NCBI GenBank assembly: GCA_026985685.1 | Contig: JALSQA010000480.1 | Location: 1-6,002, forward strand | DNA from: Campylobacterales bacterium | Lineage (GTDB): Bacteria; Campylobacterota; Campylobacteria; Campylobacterales; QNZT01 | DNA length: 6,002 nt | Reading direction: 5' to 3' | Part shown: piece after piece, positions 1 through 5,781 of the stretch | Layout of the letters: each line of letters starts with the position of its first letter | Numbering within the stretch: the stretch's first letter is position 1 | The notes under the pieces: generated by a model | The model's database searches: none | The model's input: the letters and a program-made list of their open reading frames with translations, nothing else | What the model was told of the DNA's origin: nothing | Position numbers and translations under genes: made by a program

Positions 1-277
1 TAGCTTTATAGATTTTATTTTCTTCTACTAAAACGATAGGTGCGATGATGATCAAATTATAAAGTGCAGCATAGTGTGAAAGAGCTTCGATTTTGTATCT
101 TGATTGTTCTGCTATCATAACTTTTGACATAGTCTGTAACTCTTTAAAGAAAGTATTTAGAACATATTCAGCAAGAACAACGACTCGTACACCTTTTTTA
201 CTACATGATTTAAGATAGTTATCTAACTTTGCGTTGCTTAATGGTAGGGTAGATAATTGTAGGGCTGCTACTCTCAT
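1..277 (-). CDS. Carbon-nitrogen hydrolase (nitrilase superfamily), N-terminal 92 residues; 3' end beyond the window
   Basis: Read on the minus strand from an ATG at 277, the frame stays open to the window edge and encodes 92 residues. It begins MRVAALQLSTLPLSNAK, the typical first beta strand of the nitrilase superfamily. This is followed by VVVLAEYVLN, where Glu37 sits at the place of the catalytic glutamate of the Glu-Lys-Cys triad; the Lys and Cys would lie outside the window. Proteins of this family hydrolyse nitriles, amides or N-carbamoyl compounds, and the substrate cannot be told from this fragment. The start is well supported: a GAGGA ribosome site lies a few bases upstream, and the ATG overlaps the xseB stop as ATGA. 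It is therefore the last visible gene of the metY-metX-xseB operon. No signal peptide is seen, so a cytoplasmic enzyme is expected. Family assignment is fairly firm; function is open. Confidence 0.8.
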   Translation of the reverse strand, partial: MRVAALQLSTLPLSNAKLDNYLKSCSKKGVRVVVLAEYVLNTFFKELQTMSKVMIAEQSRYKIEALSHYAALYNLIIIAPIVLVEENKIYKA

Positions 278-474
278 GATTGTTCCTCGTCTTTTTTATT
301 GTATTCTTCAAATTCTAGTTTGGCTTTTTCAAGAAGTGCGGTAGCTTCTTGTAACTCTTTAACACCTTCTTTATAAAACTCTACACTTTGGCTTAGTGTT
401 ATTTCTGGATTCATTAATTTCTCCAAAATCTCTTTTGCGTGCGTGATTTTTTGTTCAAAACTTAATTCATTCAT
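274..474 (-). CDS. xseB: Exodeoxyribonuclease VII small subunit
   Basis: This 66-residue protein has the family's normal small size and pattern. The N-terminal SFEQKITHAKEILEKL helix is followed by the short NPEITLSQSVEFYKEGV turn, which corresponds to the 'L-x-x-x-x-x-x-Y-x-x-G' signature of XseB. A second charged helix (about residues 39-60) completes a helical hairpin. XseB binds several-fold to the large subunit XseA to form exonuclease VII, which degrades single-stranded DNA to short oligonucleotides in recombination and mismatch repair; xseA is not in this window. The ATG overlaps the metX stop as ATGA, and an AGGAGAG site just inside the metX 3' end is a strong ribosome site. The stop in turn overlaps the start of the nitrilase-family gene by 4 nt. 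Coupled translation with both neighbours is expected. Confidence 0.88.
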   Translation of the reverse strand: MNELSFEQKITHAKEILEKLMNPEITLSQSVEFYKEGVKELQEATALLEKAKLEFEEYNKKDEEQS

Positions 475-1580
475 TTTCTCTCCTGTAATGCTTCACGAAT
501 ATAGTGTGAAAATTTATCTAACTCTACCAAAAAAGCATCATGTCCATAGTCACTATCAATAAGTTTATATGAAACTAGATCTTCTTTGCCAATTTTTTTG
601 ATAGTCTCTTCTATTGTTTTCATCTCTTTTGGTAAAAAAAGCAAATCACTCTTAAAAGCGATTAATACAATCTCAGATCTAATACGACTCAACGAATCTT
701 CGAGTGAATCATAGTTACGGGTTGCATCAAATATATTGATCGCTTTAGTGATATACAAAAAACTCAGTGGATCAAACCAATTTACAAAGTTGATACCATT
801 ATAATCAAGATAACGTTCTACTTGAAATTTACCAAACAGAGCATATAAGCCATCTGTCTCTACATAATCTCTACCAAATTTTCTCTCCATAGAGTGAGGA
901 CTTAGATAACTGATATAGCCACACATCCTTCCTGTAGATAAACCTGCAAAACCTTTTTCTTTGATCTCTTTTGGGTCATATTGACCATTTTGAAAAGCTG
1001 GGTCTTTTATGACCGCTTCTCTAGCTACTTTGTTAAATGCTATAGCCCAGGGCTGTGTAGCATAGGTACTTGCAAGGATGATATGCTTTTTGGCAAAATT
1101 TGGGTGCTCTACCGAAAAACAAAGAGCTTGCATACCACCCATAGAGCCACCGATGACGGCATGAGCTTTATGGATTCCCAATCTATCAAAAAGTATCCTT
1201 TGTGCTTTTACCATATCGCTGATGGTGATCACTGGAAATTTCAATCTATATGGATTTGTTGAAGGATACTTAGGAGACATAGGTCCTGTTGATCCAAAGC
1301 AACTACCGATAACATTGACACATATTACAAAATACTGTGTAGTGTCTATCGCTTTGCCATCACCAATCATCCCATCCCACCAGCCTGGTTTTAGATCACC
1401 TTCATATAATCCAGCGGCATGATGGCTACCAGTTAGTGCATGGCATACTACGATTACATTACTTTTGTCCTCATTTAACTCACCATATGTTTCATATTTC
1501 AAATCATATGGTTCTAAAATTCTTCCACTCTCCAGGTATAGCGGATTGGTAAAGTGTTCGATAGCGGTTGTTACTTTCAA
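471..1580 (-). CDS. metX: Homoserine O-acetyltransferase (MetX, alpha/beta hydrolase fold)
   Basis: The 369-residue product transfers an acyl group, most likely acetyl from acetyl-CoA, to homoserine, the committing step of methionine synthesis. It shows the complete MetX pattern: PLYLESGRILEPYDLKYETYG near the N terminus (about 13-33), CHALTGSHHAAG (46-57), the nucleophile elbow GGSMGGMQAL with Ser146, then Asp312 (in KSDLLFLP) and His347 (in DYGHDAF) as the rest of the catalytic triad. Length is normal for the family. The start is TTG, directly after the metY TAA stop and in the same frame. No ATG lies before Met71, and homologues start at about this point, so TTG is accepted; an AGAGGG stretch 4 nt upstream is a modest ribosome site. 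Some MetX proteins use succinyl-CoA. I infer acetyl from the adjacent O-acetylhomoserine-type MetY, not from specificity residues. Confidence 0.93.
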   Translation of the reverse strand: MKVTTAIEHFTNPLYLESGRILEPYDLKYETYGELNEDKSNVIVVCHALTGSHHAAGLYEGDLKPGWWDGMIGDGKAIDTTQYFVICVNVIGSCFGSTGPMSPKYPSTNPYRLKFPVITISDMVKAQRILFDRLGIHKAHAVIGGSMGGMQALCFSVEHPNFAKKHIILASTYATQPWAIAFNKVAREAVIKDPAFQNGQYDPKEIKEKGFAGLSTGRMCGYISYLSPHSMERKFGRDYVETDGLYALFGKFQVERYLDYNGINFVNWFDPLSFLYITKAINIFDATRNYDSLEDSLSRIRSEIVLIAFKSDLLFLPKEMKTIEETIKKIGKEDLVSYKLIDSDYGHDAFLVELDKFSHYIREALQERK

Positions 1581-2843
1581 TTAACCCTCTAGTGCCTGAT
1601 TTAAATCTGCGATGAGATCGATACTATCTTCAAGCCCGATACTCAAACGAATCAATCCTGAAGGGACACCAGCTGCATCTAGCTCCTCTTTTGATAGTTG
1701 CTGATGTGTTGTGCTTGCAGGATGTGTGATGATAGATTTGCTATCTCCTATATTTACCACAAGTGAAAAAAGTTCTGTTTTATCGACTATTTTCACAGCT
1801 TCATCGAAACTATCCACTTCAAAACTCAAAAGTCCACTACAGCCACCATGAATATACTTTTGTGCATATGTATAATTTACATTGCTAGCTAATCCAGGAT
1901 AATTTACCTTTTTTACTTTTGGATGAGCTTCTAAGAAATTTGCTATCTCCAATGCACTTTGACTATGTTGTTTCATACGAAGTGGTAAATGCTCTAATCC
2001 TTGAATAAACAGCCAGCTATTAAAAGGACTAGGTGCACCACCCAAGTCACGAAGAAGTGCTAATCTGACACGAAGAGTAAATATAGGTAAAGGTACATCA
2101 CTATAAACAAGTCCATGATAACTTTCGTCTGGTTCATTAAAATGACTATAACGAGGATTGTCTTTGATCTTTTCTACAAGATTTTCACGCTCTACTATAA
2201 TACCTCCGATAGCCAAACCTTGACCAGTTGTATATTTACTAGTAGAGTGTATACTTAAATCACAACCTAACGTAAAAGGCTTACAGTGAATAGGGGTTGC
2301 TACTGTATTGTCTACTGCTACAAGTATGTTATGCTTTTGTGCTATAGCAACAATCCCATCAAAATCAGGCACATCAATACTTGGATTTGTAATACTTTCT
2401 ACTAAGATTAATTTTGTTTTATCATCTATTAACTCTTCAAGTTCACTAGGTTTGTGTACATCAAAATAACGGGATTCTATCCCAAAACGTTTGATCGTGT
2501 GACCTGATAGTGTAAGTGTACCACCATAAAGTTTACTAGCACAGATTATATTGTCACCAGCTTGTGCAACATTTGCAATCGTATAAAATATAGCTGCCAT
2601 GCCACTAGCAGTAGCTATCGCACCACTACCACCTTCTAGTGCCGCAAAACGTTTTTCTAAAACATCTGTTGTAGGGTTCATAAGTCTTGTATAAATATTG
2701 CCTAACTCTTTTAACTCAAAAAGATCTGCAGCGTGTTTAGCATCTCTAAATTCATAAGCTGTTGTTTGGTAAATAGGCACTGCCATAGTGGCATTTGTAT
2801 CTTTGTCATATCCGCTATGGATAACTTTTGTTTGATCTTTCAT
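1581..2843 (-). CDS. metY: O-acetylhomoserine sulfhydrylase, PLP-dependent (MetY)
   Basis: MetY joins sulfide to O-acetylhomoserine to give homocysteine, using pyridoxal phosphate. The protein belongs to the Cys/Met-metabolism PLP family (fold type I). From a start at 2843 it has 420 residues, usual for MetY and longer than the roughly 380-400 of MetB/MetC. Visible motifs (numbered from that start) are VPIYQTTAYEF near 23, IYTRLMNPT near 50 supplying the neighbouring subunit's Tyr/Arg, SGMAA near 80, the PLP-ring Asp178 in VAVDN, the Schiff-base Lys203 in HSTSKY, HPASTTHQQL near 374 and GLIRLSIGLE near 396. An ATG six codons upstream (2861) is possible but overlaps the GGAGGT ribosome site, and homologues begin near MKDQTKVIHSGY. 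The gene heads the operon and ends in TAA immediately before the metX TTG. Other members of the family are a less likely reading, given the length and the metX neighbour. Confidence 0.93.
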   Translation of the reverse strand: MKDQTKVIHSGYDKDTNATMAVPIYQTTAYEFRDAKHAADLFELKELGNIYTRLMNPTTDVLEKRFAALEGGSGAIATASGMAAIFYTIANVAQAGDNIICASKLYGGTLTLSGHTIKRFGIESRYFDVHKPSELEELIDDKTKLILVESITNPSIDVPDFDGIVAIAQKHNILVAVDNTVATPIHCKPFTLGCDLSIHSTSKYTTGQGLAIGGIIVERENLVEKIKDNPRYSHFNEPDESYHGLVYSDVPLPIFTLRVRLALLRDLGGAPSPFNSWLFIQGLEHLPLRMKQHSQSALEIANFLEAHPKVKKVNYPGLASNVNYTYAQKYIHGGCSGLLSFEVDSFDEAVKIVDKTELFSLVVNIGDSKSIITHPASTTHQQLSKEELDAAGVPSGLIRLSIGLEDSIDLIADLNQALEG

Positions 2844-2853
2844 GTTCAAATAT

Positions 2854-2859
2854 ACCTCC
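2854..2859 (-). promoter_or_regulatory. Ribosome binding site GGAGGT that decides the metY start
   Basis: A perfect GGAGGT on the minus strand lies 10 nt before the ATG at 2843. The alternative ATG at 2861 overlaps this site (ATGGAGGT), and only CAGGGG lies directly before it, without proper spacing. The site therefore favours the inner ATG, though 10 nt is at the long end of normal spacing. Confidence 0.7.
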
Positions 2860-2878
2860 ATCCCCTGATTTGGTGATT

Positions 2879-2884
2879 ATTATA
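2879..2884 (-). promoter_or_regulatory. Probable -10 element of the metY-metX-xseB operon promoter
   Basis: A perfect TATAAT on the minus strand lies 35 nt upstream of the metY ATG, so transcription would start near 2872 with a leader of about 29 nt. No good TTGACA-like -35 is visible, which is usual for the vegetative sigma factor of Campylobacterota. The leader is too short for a SAM or similar riboswitch, and I see no operator. Confidence 0.5.
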
Positions 2885-2919
2885 GTAGAGTGATCATTTG
2901 TTTTTGCATAGAAAAGCGA

Positions 2920-2925
2920 TATAAT
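2920..2925 (+). promoter_or_regulatory. Probable -10 element of the ymdB-magIII promoter
   Basis: A perfect TATAAT on the plus strand, with a weak TTGTTT 16 nt upstream (2898-2903), would start transcription near 2932. That leaves an A/T-rich leader of about 70 nt before the TTG start at 3001. The region from 2844 to 3000 otherwise holds only the opposed metY promoter. A four-codon ATG-to-stop frame at 2961-2975 has no ribosome site and is probably chance. Confidence 0.45.
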
Positions 2926-3000
2926 CCTAAAAATTTATATATTACGAAACACGATTATTGATGAATTTTAAATAGTTGTATTTAAGAAAAGGAAATATTT

Positions 3001-3813
3001 TTGAAAGTACTTTATATCGCTGATTTAGTTGGCAAACCAGGACGTGTGATGTTTAAATATCACCTTAAAAAAATTAAAGAAAAATATACTCCAGATGTAG
3101 TGATACTAAATGGTGAAAATGCTAGTCATGGTTTTGGCTTAAGTGTCAAAAATGCCAAAGAATTACTTAATGCAGGTGTAGAACTCTTTACAGGAGGAAA
3201 CCATTCATGGGATAAGAAAGATATTCTTCCATTATTGGAAACATTACCCATCCTTAGACCGATCAATTATCCGAAATCTGCACCTGGTAAAGGTATAGCT
3301 TATCTGGAGGTAGGAGAAGAGACATTGGTAGTGATTAATCTCATGGGATATTATACGATGCCAATGGTAGATAATCCTTTTACTATGATCGTTGATGAGG
3401 TTAACCGACTAAATGAACAGGGATATAAAAATATTTTTATAGATTTTCATGCAGAAGCTACAAGTGAAAAGAGAGCACTTTTAGCAATGCTCAAAGGAAA
3501 AGTAAGTGCTATCTGTGGTTCACATACTCATGTAGGAACAGATGATCTTGTCATAGATAATGGTACATTTTATGTTAGTGATGTTGGTTTGACTGGATGT
3601 AGAGATAATGTTATAGGAATGGATACAAAACAACCTATTGAGAGATTTTTAACAAGTGTTTCGAGTAAATTTGATGTACCAAATCAATGTAAAAAGATTT
3701 TGCAAGGTGTTATTTTTGAGATAGAAGATGGTAAATGTGTTGATGCTTTTAAAATCAAAGCTTATGATGAAGAAGAGGTAGATATTTGTCAACAAGCTTA
3801 CAAGGAGATATAA
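3001..3813 (+). CDS. ymdB: YmdB-family metallophosphoesterase (2',3'-cyclic-nucleotide phosphodiesterase type)
   Basis: The 270-residue protein is the TIGR00282/YmdB type of calcineurin-like metallophosphoesterase. All metal ligands known from Bacillus subtilis YmdB are visible at the same positions: Asp8 (IADLVGKPGR), Glu39 and Asn40 (LNGENAS), Asn67 with His68 (GGNHSWD), His150 (DFHAEATSEK), and His175 and His177 (GSHTHVGTDD). The family hydrolyses 2',3'-cyclic nucleotides in vitro, and in Bacillus it influences biofilm and motility decisions; the role here is unknown. The protein is cytoplasmic, with no signal or membrane segment. The start is TTG at 3001, preceded by AAAAGGAAA about 6 nt upstream. 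No in-frame ATG fits, and MKVLYIADLVGKPGR is the normal N terminus. It ends in TAA directly before the GTG of the magIII gene, in the same frame. Family call is firm; the symbol follows the Bacillus gene. Confidence 0.9.
   Translation: MKVLYIADLVGKPGRVMFKYHLKKIKEKYTPDVVILNGENASHGFGLSVKNAKELLNAGVELFTGGNHSWDKKDILPLLETLPILRPINYPKSAPGKGIAYLEVGEETLVVINLMGYYTMPMVDNPFTMIVDEVNRLNEQGYKNIFIDFHAEATSEKRALLAMLKGKVSAICGSHTHVGTDDLVIDNGTFYVSDVGLTGCRDNVIGMDTKQPIERFLTSVSSKFDVPNQCKKILQGVIFEIEDGKCVDAFKIKAYDEEEVDICQQAYKEI
3802..3807 (+). promoter_or_regulatory. Ribosome binding site AAGGAG for the GTG start of magIII
   Basis: AAGGAG lies within the last codons of ymdB, 6 nt before the GTG at 3814. It supports initiation at this GTG, which falls immediately after the ymdB stop, over the ATG six codons further in. 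Confidence 0.7.
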
Positions 3814-4497
3814 GTGATTCGTGATAGTTTTATGCTTTTAAAATCTTTGAAAAGTGCAGGATATTTAAAACAAGAGAGAGATCCTCATTGGTGGCCAAAT
3901 AGTTTGAGTTTTGAAGTGGTTGTAGGTGCAATTTTGACACAACAGACAAAATGGCAAAAGGTAGAAAAATCTCTTGAAAATCTTTATGAACATGATTTAG
4001 TATCATTGCAGGCTCTTGCAGATGTTGAGTTAAAAGAGTTGCAAACATTGATCAAGCCTAGTGGTTTTTATAATACAAAAGCAAAGTGGTTGAAAACTTT
4101 GTCTCAAAATATATTACAAGAGTTTGGAGATTTTGATTTTTTTCAAAAAGAGGTAAGTCGGGGATGGTTACTGTCTCAAAAAGGCTTAGGTGAAGAGAGC
4201 TGTGATGCTATACTGTGTTATGGATGTGGTCGAGAGATAATGGTTGTAGATAGTTATACAAACAGACTTTTGCAAGCATTGGGATATACATTTGAATCAT
4301 ATAGTGATATTCAAGAATGGTTGCAGGAGGGTATCGTAACACATCAAGATGAAATAACTAAACTTTATAATAAAAATATGAATTTATTCACGATTTATTC
4401 ACGATTTCATGGAAAAATTGTAGAGTATGCAAAAGTGCATATCCGTGGATCACATGTAAATGTAGAGGAGTTAATTCATGAGCATGAAAAACATTGA
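3814..4497 (+). CDS. magIII: MagIII-type 3-methyladenine DNA glycosylase (endonuclease III superfamily)
   Basis: This 227-residue helix-hairpin-helix glycosylase resembles Helicobacter pylori MagIII, which removes 3-methyladenine from alkylated DNA. Shared features, from memory of the H. pylori protein, are: HWWPN with Trp26, Trp27 and Pro28 at the base-binding pocket; LTQQTK; PSGFYNTKAKWL; the hairpin WLLSQKGLGEESCDAILCYG (118-137); catalytic Asp146 in MVVDSY; and YSRFHGKIVEYAK with Lys201, which matches the carbamylated Lys205 of H. pylori in spacing from the Asp. The four cysteines that bind the [4Fe-4S] cluster in Nth are absent: only Cys130, Cys135 and Cys138 occur, none C-terminal. This argues against true endonuclease III. 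The pocket Phe45 of H. pylori is Trp47 here. The GTG start abuts the ymdB stop and has an AAGGAG site; MIRDSF aligns with the H. pylori N terminus. The last 20 nt overlap the next gene. An automatic annotation would probably say 'endonuclease III'. Confidence 0.87.
   Translation: MIRDSFMLLKSLKSAGYLKQERDPHWWPNSLSFEVVVGAILTQQTKWQKVEKSLENLYEHDLVSLQALADVELKELQTLIKPSGFYNTKAKWLKTLSQNILQEFGDFDFFQKEVSRGWLLSQKGLGEESCDAILCYGCGREIMVVDSYTNRLLQALGYTFESYSDIQEWLQEGIVTHQDEITKLYNKNMNLFTIYSRFHGKIVEYAKVHIRGSHVNVEELIHEHEKH
4383..4407 (+). repeat. Tandem 11-nt direct repeat inside magIII
   Basis: TTTATTCACGA occurs twice head to tail (4383-4393 and 4394-4404), followed by three bases of a third copy. The unit is not a multiple of three, so the two copies encode different residues (within LFTIYSRF). 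Gain or loss of a unit would shift the frame just before the Lys201 codon. Confidence 0.85.
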
Positions 4498-4696
4498 TAT
4501 CAACAAAAAAGCAGACTACCAGGCACAGTTAGCAACATTTATGCAAAAATACAAAGATAAAAAGAGTGAACTGAACTGGGCTGATGACGTATTTGAAGAA
4601 TCGTTGATCAAAGAAGAAATGGAAAATTTTGCCAAAAAAGTGAGAGGATTGAAAAAAATTCTTGAACAACTAGAAGGTGATCAGCAAGTAGCATAG
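4478..4696 (+). CDS. Small charged helical protein of unknown function
   Basis: I do not recognise this 72-residue protein. It is rich in Lys and Glu (12 Lys, 8 Glu, 6 Asp, 1 Arg; near-neutral overall), has no Cys, no signal peptide and no membrane stretch, and has a single Trp34. Residues about 11-30 and 38-66 look strongly helical. The second helix has hydrophobic spacing (FEESLIKEEMENFAKKVRGLKKILEQL) compatible with a coiled coil or helical hairpin, as in a small adaptor or subunit. It is likely real: it starts 20 nt inside magIII with a GAGGAG ribosome site 7 nt before the ATG, and it fills the space to the convergent gene exactly. A second ATG (4484) is less well spaced. Its stop TAG lies in the terminator-like hairpin. 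Coupling to magIII suggests co-expression; a role in DNA repair would be a guess. Confidence 0.75.
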   Translation: MSMKNIDINKKADYQAQLATFMQKYKDKKSELNWADDVFEESLIKEEMENFAKKVRGLKKILEQLEGDQQVA

Positions 4697-4715
4697 AGAG
4701 TGTCATACTCTCTAT
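4693..4715. terminator. Hairpin between convergent genes, possible bidirectional terminator
   Basis: ATAGAGAGT (4693-4701) pairs perfectly with ACTCTCTAT (4707-4715) around a 5-nt loop, giving a 9-bp stem. The TAG stop of the 72-residue gene (4694-4696, plus strand) and the TAG stop of ribB (4714-4712, minus strand) lie at symmetric places in the stem. There is no continuous T tract directly after the stem on either strand (only AATTCAATTTCTTTT on the plus side), and the stem is not G/C-rich. Its efficiency as an intrinsic terminator is uncertain. Confidence 0.55.
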
Positions 4716-5734
4716 AATTCAATTTCTTTTACTACCTGTAAACCAAATCCACTTATTCCCACAAACTCTCTTTTGCTTTTTGTAACAAGCAAGTTTATTT
4801 TATTAAATCCTAGATATTTTAATATCTGTGCACCGATACCAAACTCTTTCATGTAAGGGTTCTCGTTAGCTGATTTTTCCAAAAATATCAACACACCTCC
4901 CTCTCTTTTTAAAATCTCTACACTTTTTACAATACTTTGATATCTATTGTGTGCAAAAAGGTTTAAATCTGTACCGATATTGTGAAAACGGACATTTTGA
5001 AGAGTATTGCCATTATTCTTAAATACAAATGCAACATGATGGTTTTCATTGTGATCCACAAAATCAATACGTCGTGCTGGAGTGTCTAAAAAAGTAGTAT
5101 TTGATTCTGCAATAACTTGAATCAAAGATTCATGTTGCATCCTATACTCAACAATATCAGAGATATAAACTATTTTAAGATCATGTTTTTTTGCAAAAAT
5201 TTCAAGATCATCACGTCTTGCCATCGTACCATCTTCTTTCATGATTTCACAAATTACTGCAGCTTGGGAAATACCAGCCATTTTACATAAGTCTACAGAA
5301 CCTTCTGTATGTCCTGTTCTTACAAGTGTACCACCATCTTTGGCTATAAGAGGGAAGATATGTCCAGGTCTGACTAGATCAGATGGTTTTGTACTGTAAT
5401 CAGAAAGTAACTTGATAGTCAAATCTCTTTCATAAGCTGAAATTCCTGTTTCACACTCTTTTGCATCTACTGAAACAGTAAAAGCAGTTTCATAAGAAGA
5501 GTCATTTTTTGCAACCATAGGTGCAAGATCTAACTTGCTTGCAATGTTTTTACTCAAAGCAACACAAATCAATCCTTTTGCCTCAGTTGCTAAAAAATTG
5601 ACTTTTTGTGGTGTGGAAAAAGTAGCACCATAAACCAAATCACCTTCATTCTCTCTATCTTCATCATCAATCATGATAACGATGTTACCTTTTTTGATCT
5701 CTTCAATCGCCTGTTGTACACGTTTTATAGGCAT
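4712..5734 (-). CDS. ribB: 3,4-dihydroxy-2-butanone 4-phosphate synthase with degenerate GTP cyclohydrolase II-like domain (RibBX type)
   Basis: The N-terminal domain (about residues 1-200 of 340) makes 3,4-dihydroxy-2-butanone 4-phosphate from ribulose 5-phosphate for riboflavin synthesis. It has intact signatures: DDEDRENEGDL (23-33, acidic metal/substrate loop), TGISAYERD (96-104), RPGHIFPL (122-129), RTGHTEGSVDL (139-149) and EDGTMARRDDL near 167-177. The C-terminal part (about 213-340) follows the GTP cyclohydrolase II fold: VRFHN near 248, and GIGAQILKYLGF through GFGLQVV near the end. The zinc cysteines are lost, and there is no cysteine at all after residue 162. This matches the RibBX proteins described in Proteobacteria, where a separate RibA supplies cyclohydrolase activity; no ribA is in the window. 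The ATG at 5734 is chosen because GGAGAG precedes it and MPIKRVQQAIEEIKKG is the normal N terminus; an upstream ATG (5788) would add 18 atypical residues across the promoter region. Confidence 0.9.
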   Translation of the reverse strand: MPIKRVQQAIEEIKKGNIVIMIDDEDRENEGDLVYGATFSTPQKVNFLATEAKGLICVALSKNIASKLDLAPMVAKNDSSYETAFTVSVDAKECETGISAYERDLTIKLLSDYSTKPSDLVRPGHIFPLIAKDGGTLVRTGHTEGSVDLCKMAGISQAAVICEIMKEDGTMARRDDLEIFAKKHDLKIVYISDIVEYRMQHESLIQVIAESNTTFLDTPARRIDFVDHNENHHVAFVFKNNGNTLQNVRFHNIGTDLNLFAHNRYQSIVKSVEILKREGGVLIFLEKSANENPYMKEFGIGAQILKYLGFNKINLLVTKSKREFVGISGFGLQVVKEIEL

Positions 5735-5737
5735 AAA

Positions 5738-5743
5738 CTCTCC
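5738..5743 (-). promoter_or_regulatory. Ribosome binding site GGAGAG that decides the ribB start
   Basis: GGAGAG on the minus strand lies just before the ATG at 5734 (GGAG is 5 nt from the ATG) and is the only good ribosome site for this frame. It rules against the longer reading from 5788. Confidence 0.7.
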
Positions 5744-5755
5744 ATTTTTTTCAAA

Positions 5756-5761
5756 ATTATA
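5756..5761 (-). promoter_or_regulatory. Possible -10 element for ribB
   Basis: TATAAT on the minus strand, preceded directly by TTG, would start transcription near 5749 and leave a leader of only about 15 nt. No convincing -35 is seen. A second minus-strand TATAAT (5808-5803), in the palindrome shared with the tRNA promoter, is an alternative giving a leader near 60 nt. Neither leaves room for a full FMN riboswitch. Confidence 0.4.
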
Positions 5762-5781
5762 CAAAAACTTTCTAAAAACCC

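Noticed and set aside
981..1422. Two plus-strand open frames (981-1262 and 1222-1422)
   Set aside because: Both lie wholly inside metX on the other strand, have no ribosome sites and show no family character.
2844..2880. SAM-responsive riboswitch in the metY leader
   Set aside because: The leader from the likely start point is only about 29 nt, too short, and no paired structure is visible.
2961..2975. Four-codon upstream reading frame in the ymdB leader
   Set aside because: No ribosome site precedes the ATG, and such short frames arise easily in A/T-rich leaders.
3830..4048. 72-codon minus-strand open frame
   Set aside because: It is antisense to magIII, whose conserved motifs cover the same bases; no support of its own.
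3814..4497. True endonuclease III (nth)
   Set aside because: The C-terminal four-cysteine Fe-S loop is missing and the pocket motifs fit MagIII instead.
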